A stretch of 64,000 bases of DNA from Streptomyces sp. BA2. Its GTDB lineage: Bacteria > Actinomycetota > Actinomycetes > Streptomycetales > Streptomycetaceae. Positions 44,107 to 52,148 of the stretch are shown one piece after another. How positions within the stretch are numbered: position 1 is the first letter of the stretch; each line of letters starts with the position of its first letter. The notes beneath the pieces are model-generated. The model saw nothing but the letters and a program-made list of their open reading frames with translations, was not told where the DNA came from and did no database searches. The position numbers and the translations under genes were made by a program. The stretch lies in contig NZ_WSRO01000002.1 in the NCBI RefSeq assembly GCF_009769735.1, positions 4,910,001-4,974,000 on the forward strand. Reading direction: 5' to 3'.

Positions 44107-45006
44107 TCAGCGGGTCCCCAGCAGCTCCACGATGCTGGAGAAGCTGTCCTTCGCGTGGCCCGCCTCCATTCCGCGCCGGAACAGGTCGGCCACCGCCGAC
44201 GGCAGGGCGGCGTCCACGCCCGAGTCGGTGTGGGTGTGCACCACGTGCTCCATGCTGGCCAGGCCCATGGCGAGGCGGTCCACGTCGCCCTCGTGGTTGT
44301 CCGCGTCGATGCGCGCCGAGTAGAAGGACAGGAACTCCGGCATGCCGGTCATGTTCTGAGAGGCGTACGGGAGGATGTCCGCCGCCGAGAGGCCGTTGGC
44401 CTTGGCGAGGGCGATCGCGTACCAGTAACTGGAGACGCTCGTCCAGAAGATGACCATGTTCAGCTGGTACATCAGTGCCGCCAGGCCCGGGTCCTCGCCC
44501 CGGTAGTCCGTCTCGCCCGTCAGCACCTCAAGGGTCGCGCGGTGCTTCGCGTACGCCTCGTGCGGGCCGCTGTAGAACGTCGAGGACTCCGGCTTTCCGA
44601 TGCCGTGAGGCGGGGCGAGCACACCGCCCGTGAGGTGTGCGGCGCCGTGCCCGGCGGCCCAACTCGCCGCCTCGCGGGCCTTCTTCGGGGTGTCCGAGCT
44701 GAGGTTGACGATCACGCGGCCGGGGAGGGTGGCTGCCGCCGGTTCCAGTACGGAGTACATCGCGTCGTAGTCCGTGAGGCTCAGGATCACCAACTCGTTG
44801 GCGGCGATGGCCTCCTCGGGGCTGGCGGCGAGCGTCGCGCCGCGCTCCACCAAGTCGTCCGCGCGGGACGCGGTGCGGTTCCAGAGGGTGACCTGGTGGC
44901 CCTTGTCGAGCAGGGCCGTGGCCATCGCGTGGCCCATGGGGCCGAGGCCGATGAGGGTGAGAGGGGTGGGGGTGAGAGGGGTGGGCGTGAGAGGGGTGGC
45001 GTTCAT
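44107..45006 (-). CDS. NAD(P)-binding imine-reductase-like oxidoreductase
   Basis: A 299-residue 6-phosphogluconate-dehydrogenase-superfamily reductase, most like bacterial imine reductases. The Rossmann motif is LIGLGPMGHAMATALLDKGH (about 18-37), with NRTASR after the second strand. The C-terminal helix bundle has the inter-domain helix LAALMYQLNMVIFWTSVSSYWYAIALAKANG. A short N-terminal PLTPT repeat is encoded by a GAGAGGGGTGGG tandem repeat. The neighbouring divergent TetR with two operator copies suggests induction by a substrate amine or xenobiotic. Confidence 0.88.
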   Translation of the reverse strand: MNATPLTPTPLTPTPLTLIGLGPMGHAMATALLDKGHQVTLWNRTASRADDLVERGATLAASPEEAIAANELVILSLTDYDAMYSVLEPAAATLPGRVIVNLSSDTPKKAREAASWAAGHGAAHLTGGVLAPPHGIGKPESSTFYSGPHEAYAKHRATLEVLTGETDYRGEDPGLAALMYQLNMVIFWTSVSSYWYAIALAKANGLSAADILPYASQNMTGMPEFLSFYSARIDADNHEGDVDRLAMGLASMEHVVHTHTDSGVDAALPSAVADLFRRGMEAGHAKDSFSSIVELLGTR

Positions 45007-45025
45007 GTGGTGCCTCCAGGGCTGT

Positions 45026-45043
45026 AACGAACGTTCTATTTAG
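45026..45043. promoter_or_regulatory. TetR operator, copy 1
   Basis: AACGAACGTTCTATTTAG, containing the palindrome GAACGTTC. A near copy lies 48 bases further at 45074-45091. Both sit between the reductase and TetR genes. Confidence 0.7.
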
Positions 45044-45073
45044 TGCGCTGGGGAAAACGTAGCACGCCTCTGG

Positions 45074-45091
45074 AACGAACGCTCTAATTAG
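45074..45091. promoter_or_regulatory. TetR operator, copy 2
   Basis: AACGAACGCTCTAATTAG, matching copy 1 at 16 of 18 bases in the same orientation. It lies 20 bases before the TetR start, each operator being close to one of the divergent genes. Confidence 0.7.
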
Positions 45092-45111
45092 CGGCGGGGT
45101 AAGCTGACCGC

Positions 45112-45726
45112 ATGGCCCAGACCAGCGCAGCCGCAACGCCCGGCACCCGCGACCGCATCGTCATCGCCGCCGCACGGCTGCTGCAGCGCCAGGGGTACGT
45201 CGGCACCGGCATCAAGCAGATCGCGAAGGACGCGGAGGCCACGCTCGGCTCCGTCTACCACTTCTTCCCCGGCGGGAAGGAGGCCGTCGCGGTGGCCGCG
45301 ATCACCCACAGCGGCGAGGAGTTCGCCGTGCTGCTGCGCTCCGCCCTGACCACGGCCGAGGACCCCGGCGCCGCGATCGAGGCCTGCGCGGCGGAACTGG
45401 CCGTGGGGCTGCGGGAGTCCGGCTGGATCGACGGCTGTCCCGTCACCGCCGCGGCCCTGGAGACGCTGGGCACGGACTCGGAGATCCAGCGGGTGTGCGC
45501 GGCCGCGCTGGGGAGTTGGGAGCGGCTCGTGGAGGAGAAGCTGCTCGGTTCCGGCTTCGCCGCACGGGACGCACGGGAGTTGGCGACCACTGTGATCAGT
45601 GCCCTTGAGGGCGCCGAGGTGACCGCCCAGGTCAACCGCAGCGAGGAGCCGCTACGGGCCGTGGGACGTCAGATGGCGCGGCTCGTGGGGTCGTACGGGG
45701 TCGAACCGGGGGCCGCGGGGCGGTAG
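45112..45726 (+). CDS. TetR-family regulator, LmrA/YxaF-like
   Basis: A 204-residue TetR regulator. The helix-turn-helix (about 12-58) is RDRIVIAAARLLQRQGYVGTGIKQIAKDAEATLGSVYHFFPGGKEAV. The C-terminal domain has the ESGWIDGCPVTAAALE segment typical of the LmrA/YxaF branch, which senses drugs or flavonoids. It is divergent from the imine-reductase-like gene and very likely represses it through the two operators in the gap. Confidence 0.88.
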   Translation: MAQTSAAATPGTRDRIVIAAARLLQRQGYVGTGIKQIAKDAEATLGSVYHFFPGGKEAVAVAAITHSGEEFAVLLRSALTTAEDPGAAIEACAAELAVGLRESGWIDGCPVTAAALETLGTDSEIQRVCAAALGSWERLVEEKLLGSGFAARDARELATTVISALEGAEVTAQVNRSEEPLRAVGRQMARLVGSYGVEPGAAGR

Positions 45727-45786
45727 TTCACGCGGTGGGCGAAAGGTGTCGGAGTTGTTGAATCGCGTCGCGGACGGCTGACGGGG

Positions 45787-46150
45787 GCTGCTTGCGGCAC
45801 GCGCTGCTTGCGGCGCGGGGTTACGGGGCGAGGCGGGGCTTGGCCGCGGCGCACGCCTGCGGGGAGGGGTTTGGTCGCGCCGCACGCTTGCGAGGCGGGG
45901 CCTGGCTGCCCGCATGCTTACGAGGTCTGTTCGCGGGGCCTGTTCGTGCCTCACGCTTACGGGACCTGCGTACACGCCGCACGCTCACGCGGGCCGCACG
46001 CTCACGCACGCTTGCGGGACGTGCTTACGGAACCTTCTTACGAGGCCTGTTCACGCCGCATGGTTACGAGGCCGGTTCACCCGGCCTGTTCGTGCCGCCT
46101 GTTCGCACAGCTGGTGCACGCCGCCCGGTTCGCGCCGCAGGGTCACGCGC
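45787..46150. repeat. Degenerate tandem-repeat tract, non-coding
   Basis: The 473-base gap 45727-46199 has no credible gene. It holds about ten degenerate copies of a unit near CACGCTTRCGRGGCC plus TGTTCRYGCCG; copies start at about 45855, 45882, 45912, 45949, 45978, 45995, 46005 and 46049, with variable lengths. Reading frames through it give Arg/Pro/Ala-rich sequence without family resemblance. Origin and role unknown. Confidence 0.75.
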
Positions 46151-46199
46151 CCCGCTCCCGCCGCCCGACCGGTGCCCTCAGCCCGCGCCCCGCTCCCGT

Positions 46200-46388
46200 T
46201 CACACAGCCGGTGAATGTGATGCCGCCGCCGAAGCCGTCGCCTCGGCCCACTCCGCCACCAGCTTCTCGTACACGCGATGTTGCTCGGGTCGGAGATATC
46301 CGCCCGTGCGCAGCCAGAGCGCACGTATCTCCTCGTTCACCTCGGCCGCTGAGCGCGGCCGGTCGGGGGTGTCGGGAGTCGTGGTCAT
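46200..46388 (-). CDS. Small conserved-type hypothetical protein
   Basis: A 62-residue protein. It begins MTTTPDTPDRPRSAAEVNEEI and continues RALWLRTGGYLRPEQHRVYEKLVAEWAEA, a short amphipathic helical protein of a kind common in Streptomyces. No function is known. No ribosome site precedes the ATG, so the mRNA may be leaderless. Its end lies at the border of the degenerate repeat tract. Confidence 0.6.
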   Translation of the reverse strand: MTTTPDTPDRPRSAAEVNEEIRALWLRTGGYLRPEQHRVYEKLVAEWAEATASAAASHSPAV

Positions 46389-46491
46389 ACAGTGAAGCGT
46401 ACGTACGAAGATGTGAAGACGGCGTGAGTTCTGGTCGAATGTGATCGGTATCGCTATTGGACCCGCATGAATCAGCCAAGTTGGGCAAGAA

Positions 46492-46525
46492 GAAGGGGCC
46501 CGCGCGGTGAAGCGCGAGCCCCTTC
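46492..46525. terminator. Terminator after metG
   Basis: GAAGGGGC and GCCCCTTC arms continue as CGCGC/GCGCG after one mismatch, with a GGTGAA loop. It lies downstream of metG on the bottom strand. Confidence 0.85.
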
Positions 46526-46565
46526 AGGGTAGTTCAAAACGGTCGGACCGACCGGAAACGACCGA

Positions 46566-48200
46566 TTACGACTGCTTCGGCTCCTCCAGGCGCGGGAACA
46601 GCACCGCACCCTTCGTCACCGTCGCACCCACCGGCAGCTGCCCCCACGTACCCGCGTCCTGGACCTTCTGCTCGGCGAGCGCGCCCAGCGAGGCCTCGGC
46701 GCCGAGCGAGTCCCACAGCTTCTGCGAGGTCTCCGGCATGATCGAGTTGAGAAGGACGGCTACCGCGCGCAGCGACTCCGCCGCCGTGTACAGGATCGTC
46801 GCCAGGCGGGCCTGGCCCTCCGGGGAGTCGTCCTTGGCCACCTTCCACGGCTCCTGCTCCGTGATGTAGCCGTTGACCTGCTTGACGAAGGCGAAGACCG
46901 CCAGGATGCCGGCCTGGAAGTCCAGCTCCTCGCCGATCTTCAGGTCGGCCGCCGCGACCGCCTTGGCCAGACCCTCCTGGACCGCCTGCTCGGCGGCGCC
47001 GGCCGCCGTCGCCTCGGGGAGCGCCCCGCCGAAGTACTTGCCGACCATGGCGGCCACGCGCGAGGCGAGGTTTCCGTAGTCGTTCGCGAGCTCGCTCGTG
47101 TAGCGGGCGGTGAAGTCCTCCCACGAGAACGAGCCGTCCTGGCCGAACGCGATGGCACGCAGGAAGTACCAGCGGTACGCGTCCACGCCGAAGTGGGACG
47201 TGAGGTCCTGCGGCTTGATGCCCGTCAGGTTCGACTTCGACATCTTCTCGCCGCCGACCATCAGCCAGCCGTTCGCCGCGATGCGGCCCGGCAGCGGCAG
47301 ACCCTGCGCCATCAGCATCGCGGGCCAGATGACCGCGTGGAAGCGCAGGATGTCCTTGCCGACCAGGTGGACGTCGGCGGGGAAGGTTGACTTGAACTTG
47401 TCCTCGTCCGCGCCGTAGCCGACGGCCGTGGCGTAGTTGAGGAGGGCGTCGACCCAGACGTAGATGACGTGCTTGTCGTCCCACGGGACCTTGACGCCCC
47501 AGTCGAACGTCGAGCGGGAGATCGACAGGTCCTGAAGGCCCTGCTTGACGAAGTTCACGACTTCGTTGCGCGCCGACTCGGGCTGGATGAAGTCCGGGTT
47601 CGCCGCGTAGTGCTCGAGGAGCTTGGGGCCGTACTCGCTCAGCTTGAAGAAGTAGTTCTCCTCCTTGAGGAGCTCCACCGGCTTCTTGTGGATGGGGCAG
47701 AGCTTCTGCCCCTCGAACTCGCCGCCGGCCTCGCCGTCGATCAGGTCGCCGGGGAGTTTGTACTCCTCGCAGCCCACGCAGTACGGGCCCTCGTAGCCGC
47801 CCTTGTAGATCTCGCCCTTCTCGTAGAGATCTTGGACGAACTCCTGGACGCGGTCCGTGTGGCGCTTCTCCGTCGTGCGGATGAAGTCGTCGTTAGCGAT
47901 GTTCAGGTGCTCCCAGAGAGGCCGCCAGGCCTCGTCCACGAGCTTGTCGCACCACGCCTGGGGCGTGACGTTGTTCGCCTCGGCAGTGCGCATGATCTTC
48001 TGACCGTGCTCGTCCGTGCCGGTGAGGTACCACACCTTCTCGCCGCGCTGACGGTGCCAGCGCGTGAGCACGTCCCCTGCAACGGTCGTGTAGGCGTGGC
48101 CCAGGTGAGGAGCGTCGTTTACGTAGTAGATGGGGGTCGAGACGTAGAACGCCTTCGCGTTCTCGCCCGCTCCCTGCTTCTCGGATCCAGTGGCCGCCAT
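46566..48200 (-). CDS. metG: Methionyl-tRNA synthetase
   Basis: A 544-residue class I synthetase. The HIGH-type motif is HLGH in YYVNDAPHLGHAYTTVAGD (about 25-43), and the KMSKS motif is exact (GGEKMSKSNLTG). A CVGC-to-CPIH region supplies zinc ligands. The anticodon-binding helix bundle occupies the C-terminal part, and there is no C-terminal dimerisation domain, as usual in actinobacteria. It charges both initiator and elongator tRNA-Met. No T-box or other leader element is seen upstream. Confidence 0.97.
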   Translation of the reverse strand: MAATGSEKQGAGENAKAFYVSTPIYYVNDAPHLGHAYTTVAGDVLTRWHRQRGEKVWYLTGTDEHGQKIMRTAEANNVTPQAWCDKLVDEAWRPLWEHLNIANDDFIRTTEKRHTDRVQEFVQDLYEKGEIYKGGYEGPYCVGCEEYKLPGDLIDGEAGGEFEGQKLCPIHKKPVELLKEENYFFKLSEYGPKLLEHYAANPDFIQPESARNEVVNFVKQGLQDLSISRSTFDWGVKVPWDDKHVIYVWVDALLNYATAVGYGADEDKFKSTFPADVHLVGKDILRFHAVIWPAMLMAQGLPLPGRIAANGWLMVGGEKMSKSNLTGIKPQDLTSHFGVDAYRWYFLRAIAFGQDGSFSWEDFTARYTSELANDYGNLASRVAAMVGKYFGGALPEATAAGAAEQAVQEGLAKAVAAADLKIGEELDFQAGILAVFAFVKQVNGYITEQEPWKVAKDDSPEGQARLATILYTAAESLRAVAVLLNSIMPETSQKLWDSLGAEASLGALAEQKVQDAGTWGQLPVGATVTKGAVLFPRLEEPKQS

Positions 48201-48255
48201 GGTCGAAATCCTAACGGCCCCGGAGCGGGCGATTCACCTCGATTCCACGGGGTGG

Positions 48256-48281
48256 ACCCCAGGGGGCCCACCCCCTGGGGT
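48256..48281. terminator. Terminator after the vWA gene
   Basis: ACCCCAGGGGG (48256-48266) pairs perfectly with CCCCCTGGGGT (48271-48281), loop CCCA. The stem touches the stop codon of the vWA gene on the bottom strand. Confidence 0.85.
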
Positions 48282-49684
48282 TACGGGCGCCAGGCCGCCA
48301 GCAGGCCCTCGTACAGCTCCGCGTCCGTGAGCTCGCGGGGGGTGGGGCCCGCGTGGAAGAAGGCGGCGTTCTCCGCCTTCAGCTTGCGGAGGTAGTCAAA
48401 GCCCTTCGCCTCGTGCTCGCCGAACGCGACGAACTGGAAGAAGAGGGGGTGCTTGGCCGCGTCCGCGAGGGCCTGGTTGGCGGGGCCCTTCGCGTCCGGG
48501 GGGCCGTCCGTCTGGAAGACGACGAGGGCGGGGTTGCCCTTGTGCTCCGACTTCTCGTAGTGGGATACGACCTCTTCGATCGCGCGGTGGTAGCTGGTGC
48601 GGCCCATGCGGCCCGCCGCGGCGTGCAGCTCGTCGATACGGGCCTCGTGCTCGGGAAGGGTGAGGGTGCCCGTGGCGTCGATGTCGGTGGAGAAGAAGAC
48701 GACGTGGACGGTTGCCTCGGGGTCGGTGTGGGCGGCCAGGGCGAGGACCTGTTCGCCCAGGCTCTGGGCGGAGCCGTCCTTGTAGTACGAGCGCATGGAG
48801 CCGGAGCGGTCCAGTACGAGGTACACGGGGGCGCGGACCCCCGTGAGGTCCCTCTTCTGCAGGGCTGCTGCTGCTGCCTTGTACGCGGCCGCGAGGGCTG
48901 GCTGCGCCAGGGCTTCCGCGGCTTCCTGTCCCTCCGAAGCTTCGGGCTCCGCTTCGGTCACGGGTGCTTCCGCCGCTTCATCGGAGCCCTGCGGCTCCGG
49001 CTCCGCCGGGGTCACGTGTACTTCCGCCGCTTCATCGGCACCCGGCGTCAAGGGCTGTGCCCACCCGTCCCGCCCAGCGGGACGATTGCCCACAGCAGCG
49101 GCCGCCTCTTCCGCCCCGGCTTCCGGCTCGGCTTCGGGCGAGGGCACAGCGGCGGCGGGCGGATCCTCCTGCTCGGCCTCGGGGGCAGGCTCCGTGGGGG
49201 CTTCCTGTTGTGGGCATTCGTCCCGCTGGGCGGGACGGGTGGGCACAACTGACGGTTCCGGTTCAGCGGCGTCGGCGACAGCCTCGGGCTCCGGGGCCAC
49301 GGCCTCGGGCTCCGGCTCGGGCTCCGGGGCCACCGCCTCGGAAGCGGTGGTCTCCGGCTCCGGGGAAGGGGACGGTACCGTCACGCGGTCCCTGTCGAAC
49401 GCCGCGGCGACGAGATCGTCCACCGCCGAAGGCGAAGGCTCGGACGACGGCGCCGGCACCGTCGCCTTCGGCTCAGCCGCCGGAGGCACCCGCTCGGACG
49501 AGGGCGCCGGCACCGATGCAGAGGGAGGAGAGGGAGTAGAGGGAGTGGAGGGAGTAGAGGTGGCGGAGGCGTTCGCTTCCGGGGTCTCCGGTGACCCCGG
49601 GGTCACCGCCTCAGGCTCCGGAGCCTGATTCCCCTTGCGTGACGACCGTCCGAACGCGTTCCGCAGGACACTCAGAATGCCCAT
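48281..49684 (-). CDS. vWA-domain protein with long disordered acidic N-terminus
   Basis: A 467-residue protein. The first 260 residues are Glu/Pro/Ala/Ser-rich and probably disordered. The vWA domain (about 280-465) has the MIDAS motif DRSGS in [16 protein letters not shown], then a conserved Thr in GRTSYHRAI and Asp in [10 protein letters not shown], so it can bind metal; it resembles TerF/TerY-like vWA proteins. The N-terminal part contains two inverted copies of a 43-bp interspersed element in frame (peptides around [11 protein letters not shown] and [11 protein letters not shown]) and a duplicated DEAAE block. AAGGGG precedes the ATG at 49684. Confidence 0.85.
   Translation of the reverse strand: MGILSVLRNAFGRSSRKGNQAPEPEAVTPGSPETPEANASATSTPSTPSTPSPPSASVPAPSSERVPPAAEPKATVPAPSSEPSPSAVDDLVAAAFDRDRVTVPSPSPEPETTASEAVAPEPEPEPEAVAPEPEAVADAAEPEPSVVPTRPAQRDECPQQEAPTEPAPEAEQEDPPAAAVPSPEAEPEAGAEEAAAAVGNRPAGRDGWAQPLTPGADEAAEVHVTPAEPEPQGSDEAAEAPVTEAEPEASEGQEAAEALAQPALAAAYKAAAAALQKRDLTGVRAPVYLVLDRSGSMRSYYKDGSAQSLGEQVLALAAHTDPEATVHVVFFSTDIDATGTLTLPEHEARIDELHAAAGRMGRTSYHRAIEEVVSHYEKSEHKGNPALVVFQTDGPPDAKGPANQALADAAKHPLFFQFVAFGEHEAKGFDYLRKLKAENAAFFHAGPTPRELTDAELYEGLLAAWRP
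49054..49096 (+). repeat. 43-bp interspersed element, copy A, inside the vWA gene
   Basis: The element runs GCTGTGCCCACCCGTCC through ATTGCCCACAGC with an internal perfect hairpin CGTCCCGC-CCA-GCGGGACG. Copy B at 49207-49249 is its reverse complement with 40 of 43 bases identical. Similar sequences are dispersed in Streptomyces genomes as I recall. Confidence 0.85.
49207..49249 (-). repeat. 43-bp interspersed element, copy B (inverted), inside the vWA gene
   Basis: Reverse-complement partner of copy A, 110 bases away. The two copies are read in opposite orientation by the gene yet both are open and in frame, adding about 14 residues each. The pair could itself fold into a long stem in DNA or RNA. 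Confidence 0.85.
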
Positions 49685-49973
49685 GGGTGCACCCCTTCGC
49701 GTGAGTTGATTCCCGATAACCCCTGGCCAGGGCGGACACGTAAGGTTAGCCGCCGCGACAGGCGATCTTCGTGAGGGTCGCCCAAGCGTCACCCTCGCCC
49801 CGCGCGTACCCCGTACGCACCGCGCCCCCGCAGCTCAACTGCCCTATGTGCGCTCCCGGTTCACCTCCCGTTCACCCTCAGGCCGTCGCCCTGCCGACCT
49901 CCGCGCCTAGCGTTCCGGCGGAATCAAGCCACGACCAGACACGCCCAGACACACGTCACACAACGGAGGAACC
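49685..49973. promoter_or_regulatory. 289-bp divergent promoter between the vWA and PhoX-like genes
   Basis: Non-coding gap with the PHO box at 49859-49880 and, about 28 bases downstream of it, a TAGCGT that could be the phosphatase -10. Nothing else is clear on the vWA side. Confidence 0.5.
49859..49880 (+). promoter_or_regulatory. PHO box (PhoP direct repeats)
   Basis: GTTCACC-TCCC-GTTCACC-CTCA is two perfect 11-base PhoP direct repeat units as defined in Streptomyces. It lies 94 bases upstream of a PhoX-family phosphatase, so phosphate-starvation induction by PhoR-PhoP is strongly predicted. Confidence 0.88.
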
Positions 49974-52064
49974 GTGCGCAAGCTGCTGCCGATCATCACC
50001 TCGCACCAGGGGAGCGGCGGCCGTTCCGCCCTGACCTGCCGGTTCCGTTGTGGTGATGCCTGCTTCCACGAGGTGCCCAACACCAGTGACAACGAGTACG
50101 TCGGTGACGTCATAGCCGGAGCGCTCAGCCGCCGTTCCATGATGCGGGCCGCCGCGGTCGTGACCGTGGCGACCGCCGCGGGCGGCGCCGTCGTCGCGGG
50201 TCCCGCCGCCCCGGAAGCGGCTGCCGCACCCGTTAAACCGTCGTCGCACAAGAGCAAAAAGGGGGCGCGCGGTCTCCGCTTCACGCCCGTCGCGCCCAAC
50301 ACCACCGACTCCGTCACGATCCCGGACGGCTACGCCCAGAACGTCGTCATCCGCTGGGGCGAACCCATCCTCCGCGGCGCCCCCGCCTTCGACGCGGACA
50401 AGCAGACCGCGAAGGCGCAGGCCGGACAGTTCGGGTACAACAACGACTTCCTCTCCCTCCTGCCGCTGCACCGCGAGCGCGGGCGCCAGGTTCTCGTGGC
50501 CAATCACGAGTACACCGACGAGATTTTGATGTTCAAGGGGTATGACGCCGCCAACCCCACCCGTGAGCAGGTCGAGATCGCCTGGGCCGCGCACGGCCTC
50601 TCCGTCGTGGTCGTCGAGGAGGAGCGCAAGAGCGGCAAGCTGACCGCCGTCAGCCGCCACCAGCTCAACCGCCGCCTCACCGCCACCAGCGAGTTCCGGC
50701 TCACCGGACCCGCCGCGGGCAGCGAGTACGTCCGTACGAAGGCCGACCCGCGCGGCACCAAGGTCCTCGGCACGCTCAACAACTGCGCGGGCGGCACCAC
50801 CCCGTGGGGCACGACCCTGCACGGCGAGGAGAACTTCAACCAGTACTTCGCCAACGCGGAGAAGGTCACCGAGCCCACCGCCGCCGCGCGCCTCAAGCGC
50901 TACGGAGTCATCGGCGCCGCGTCCGAGAGGAAATGGGAGCGGTTCGACGATCGCTTCGACCTGGTCAAGGAGCCCAACGAGGCCAACCGCTTCGGCTGGG
51001 TCGTCGAACTCGACCCGTACGACCCCGACTCGACCCCGCGCAAGCGCACCGCGCTCGGCCGCTTCAAGCACGAGGCCGCGCAGCCGCGCCTCACGCGCGA
51101 CGGCCGTCCGGTGGTCTACATGGGCGACGACGAGAAGTTCGACTACTTCTACAAGTTCGTCAGCAGCAAGCGCGTCGCCAAGGGGCAGTCGCGGGCCGCG
51201 CACGAGCACAACCTCACGCTCCTCGACGAGGGCACCCTGTACGTCGCCAAGCTGACCGGCGACTCCCCCGCGGCCGAGATCGACGGGACCGGAAAGCTGC
51301 CCGCCGACGGGGAGTTCGACGGCAGCGGCGTCTGGATCCCGCTCGCCACCGCGGGCCCCAAGGGCCACGCCGTCTCGCACGTCGACGGCATGAGTGCCGA
51401 AGAGGTGTACGTCTTCACGCGCCAGGCCGGTGACAAGGTCGGCGCCACGAAGATGGACCGCCCCGAGGACATCGAGCCGTCGCCGCACACCGGCAAGGTG
51501 TACGTCGCGCTCACGAACAACTCCGACCGCGGCAAGGCGGGCAAGGCCGGAGCCGACGAGGCCAACCCGCGCAACCTCAACAAGCACGGGCAGATCCTGG
51601 AGCTGACCGAGCGCTACAACCGGCCGGAGTCGACCACTTTCGCCTGGTCGCTCTTCCTCGTCGCAGGCGACCCGGAGGACCCGGCCACGTACTTCGCGGG
51701 CTTCCCGAAGGACAAGGTCAGCCCGATCTCCTGCCCGGACAACGTCGCCTTCGACCCGCACGGCAACCTGTGGATCTCGACGGACGGCAACCAACTCGGC
51801 TCGCACGACGGCCTGTTCGGCGTCGCGACCAAGGGTGACAGGCGCGGTGAGCTCAAGCAGTTCCTGACCATGCCGAAGGGTGCGGAGACCTGTGGCCCGC
51901 TGGTCCAGGACCGCCGCGTGATCGTCTCCGTGCAGCACCCGGGCGAGATCGACGGCGCGTCCGTCGAGAAGCCCGCGAGCGCGTGGCCCGACGGTCCCGG
52001 GAAGCTCGTCCGTCCTGCGGTCGTGTCCGTGTGGCGCAAGGACGGCAGCGACATCGGCGTCTGA
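49974..52064 (+). CDS. PhoX-family (DUF839) alkaline phosphatase, Tat-exported
   Basis: A 696-residue secreted phosphatase that frees phosphate from organic esters outside the cell. An N-terminal region with three Cys (22, 26, 30) precedes the twin-arginine signal LSRRSMMRAAAVV (Arg 53-54). PhoX metal-site segments are visible: NHEYTDE, TPWGTTLHGEENFNQYF, RPEDIEPSP and CPDNVAFDPHGNLWISTDG. Length fits the family. The GTG follows GGAGG. The PHO box upstream ties it to the PhoP regulon. The twin-Arg motif so far from the start is unusual but normal for this family. Confidence 0.92.
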   Translation: MRKLLPIITSHQGSGGRSALTCRFRCGDACFHEVPNTSDNEYVGDVIAGALSRRSMMRAAAVVTVATAAGGAVVAGPAAPEAAAAPVKPSSHKSKKGARGLRFTPVAPNTTDSVTIPDGYAQNVVIRWGEPILRGAPAFDADKQTAKAQAGQFGYNNDFLSLLPLHRERGRQVLVANHEYTDEILMFKGYDAANPTREQVEIAWAAHGLSVVVVEEERKSGKLTAVSRHQLNRRLTATSEFRLTGPAAGSEYVRTKADPRGTKVLGTLNNCAGGTTPWGTTLHGEENFNQYFANAEKVTEPTAAARLKRYGVIGAASERKWERFDDRFDLVKEPNEANRFGWVVELDPYDPDSTPRKRTALGRFKHEAAQPRLTRDGRPVVYMGDDEKFDYFYKFVSSKRVAKGQSRAAHEHNLTLLDEGTLYVAKLTGDSPAAEIDGTGKLPADGEFDGSGVWIPLATAGPKGHAVSHVDGMSAEEVYVFTRQAGDKVGATKMDRPEDIEPSPHTGKVYVALTNNSDRGKAGKAGADEANPRNLNKHGQILELTERYNRPESTTFAWSLFLVAGDPEDPATYFAGFPKDKVSPISCPDNVAFDPHGNLWISTDGNQLGSHDGLFGVATKGDRRGELKQFLTMPKGAETCGPLVQDRRVIVSVQHPGEIDGASVEKPASAWPDGPGKLVRPAVVSVWRKDGSDIGV

Positions 52065-52090
52065 GACGCGGCTCCTCCGGGACGTACGTA

Positions 52091-52124
52091 ACGGGGGCAC
52101 CCCGCGCCTGCGGGGTGCCCCCGT
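52091..52124. terminator. Bidirectional terminator after the PhoX-like gene
   Basis: ACGGGGGCACCCCGC and GCGGGGTGCCCCCGT, perfect 15-bp arms with a GCCT loop. It separates convergent genes. Confidence 0.92.
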
Positions 52125-52148
52125 CGTCGTACCGCCGCTTCCGCGAGG

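Noticed and set aside
45787..46150. Possible CRISPR array
   Set aside because: Units are degenerate and unequal in length, spacers are not distinct, and no cas gene is near.
45792..46444. Two overlapping top-strand open frames through the repeat tract
   Set aside because: Arg/Ala/Pro-rich, no ribosome site, no family resemblance, and the repeat unit length is not kept in frame.
48201..48280. T-box or other riboswitch upstream of metG
   Set aside because: The gap holds only the vWA terminator and about 50 bases of leader; no T-box elements are visible.
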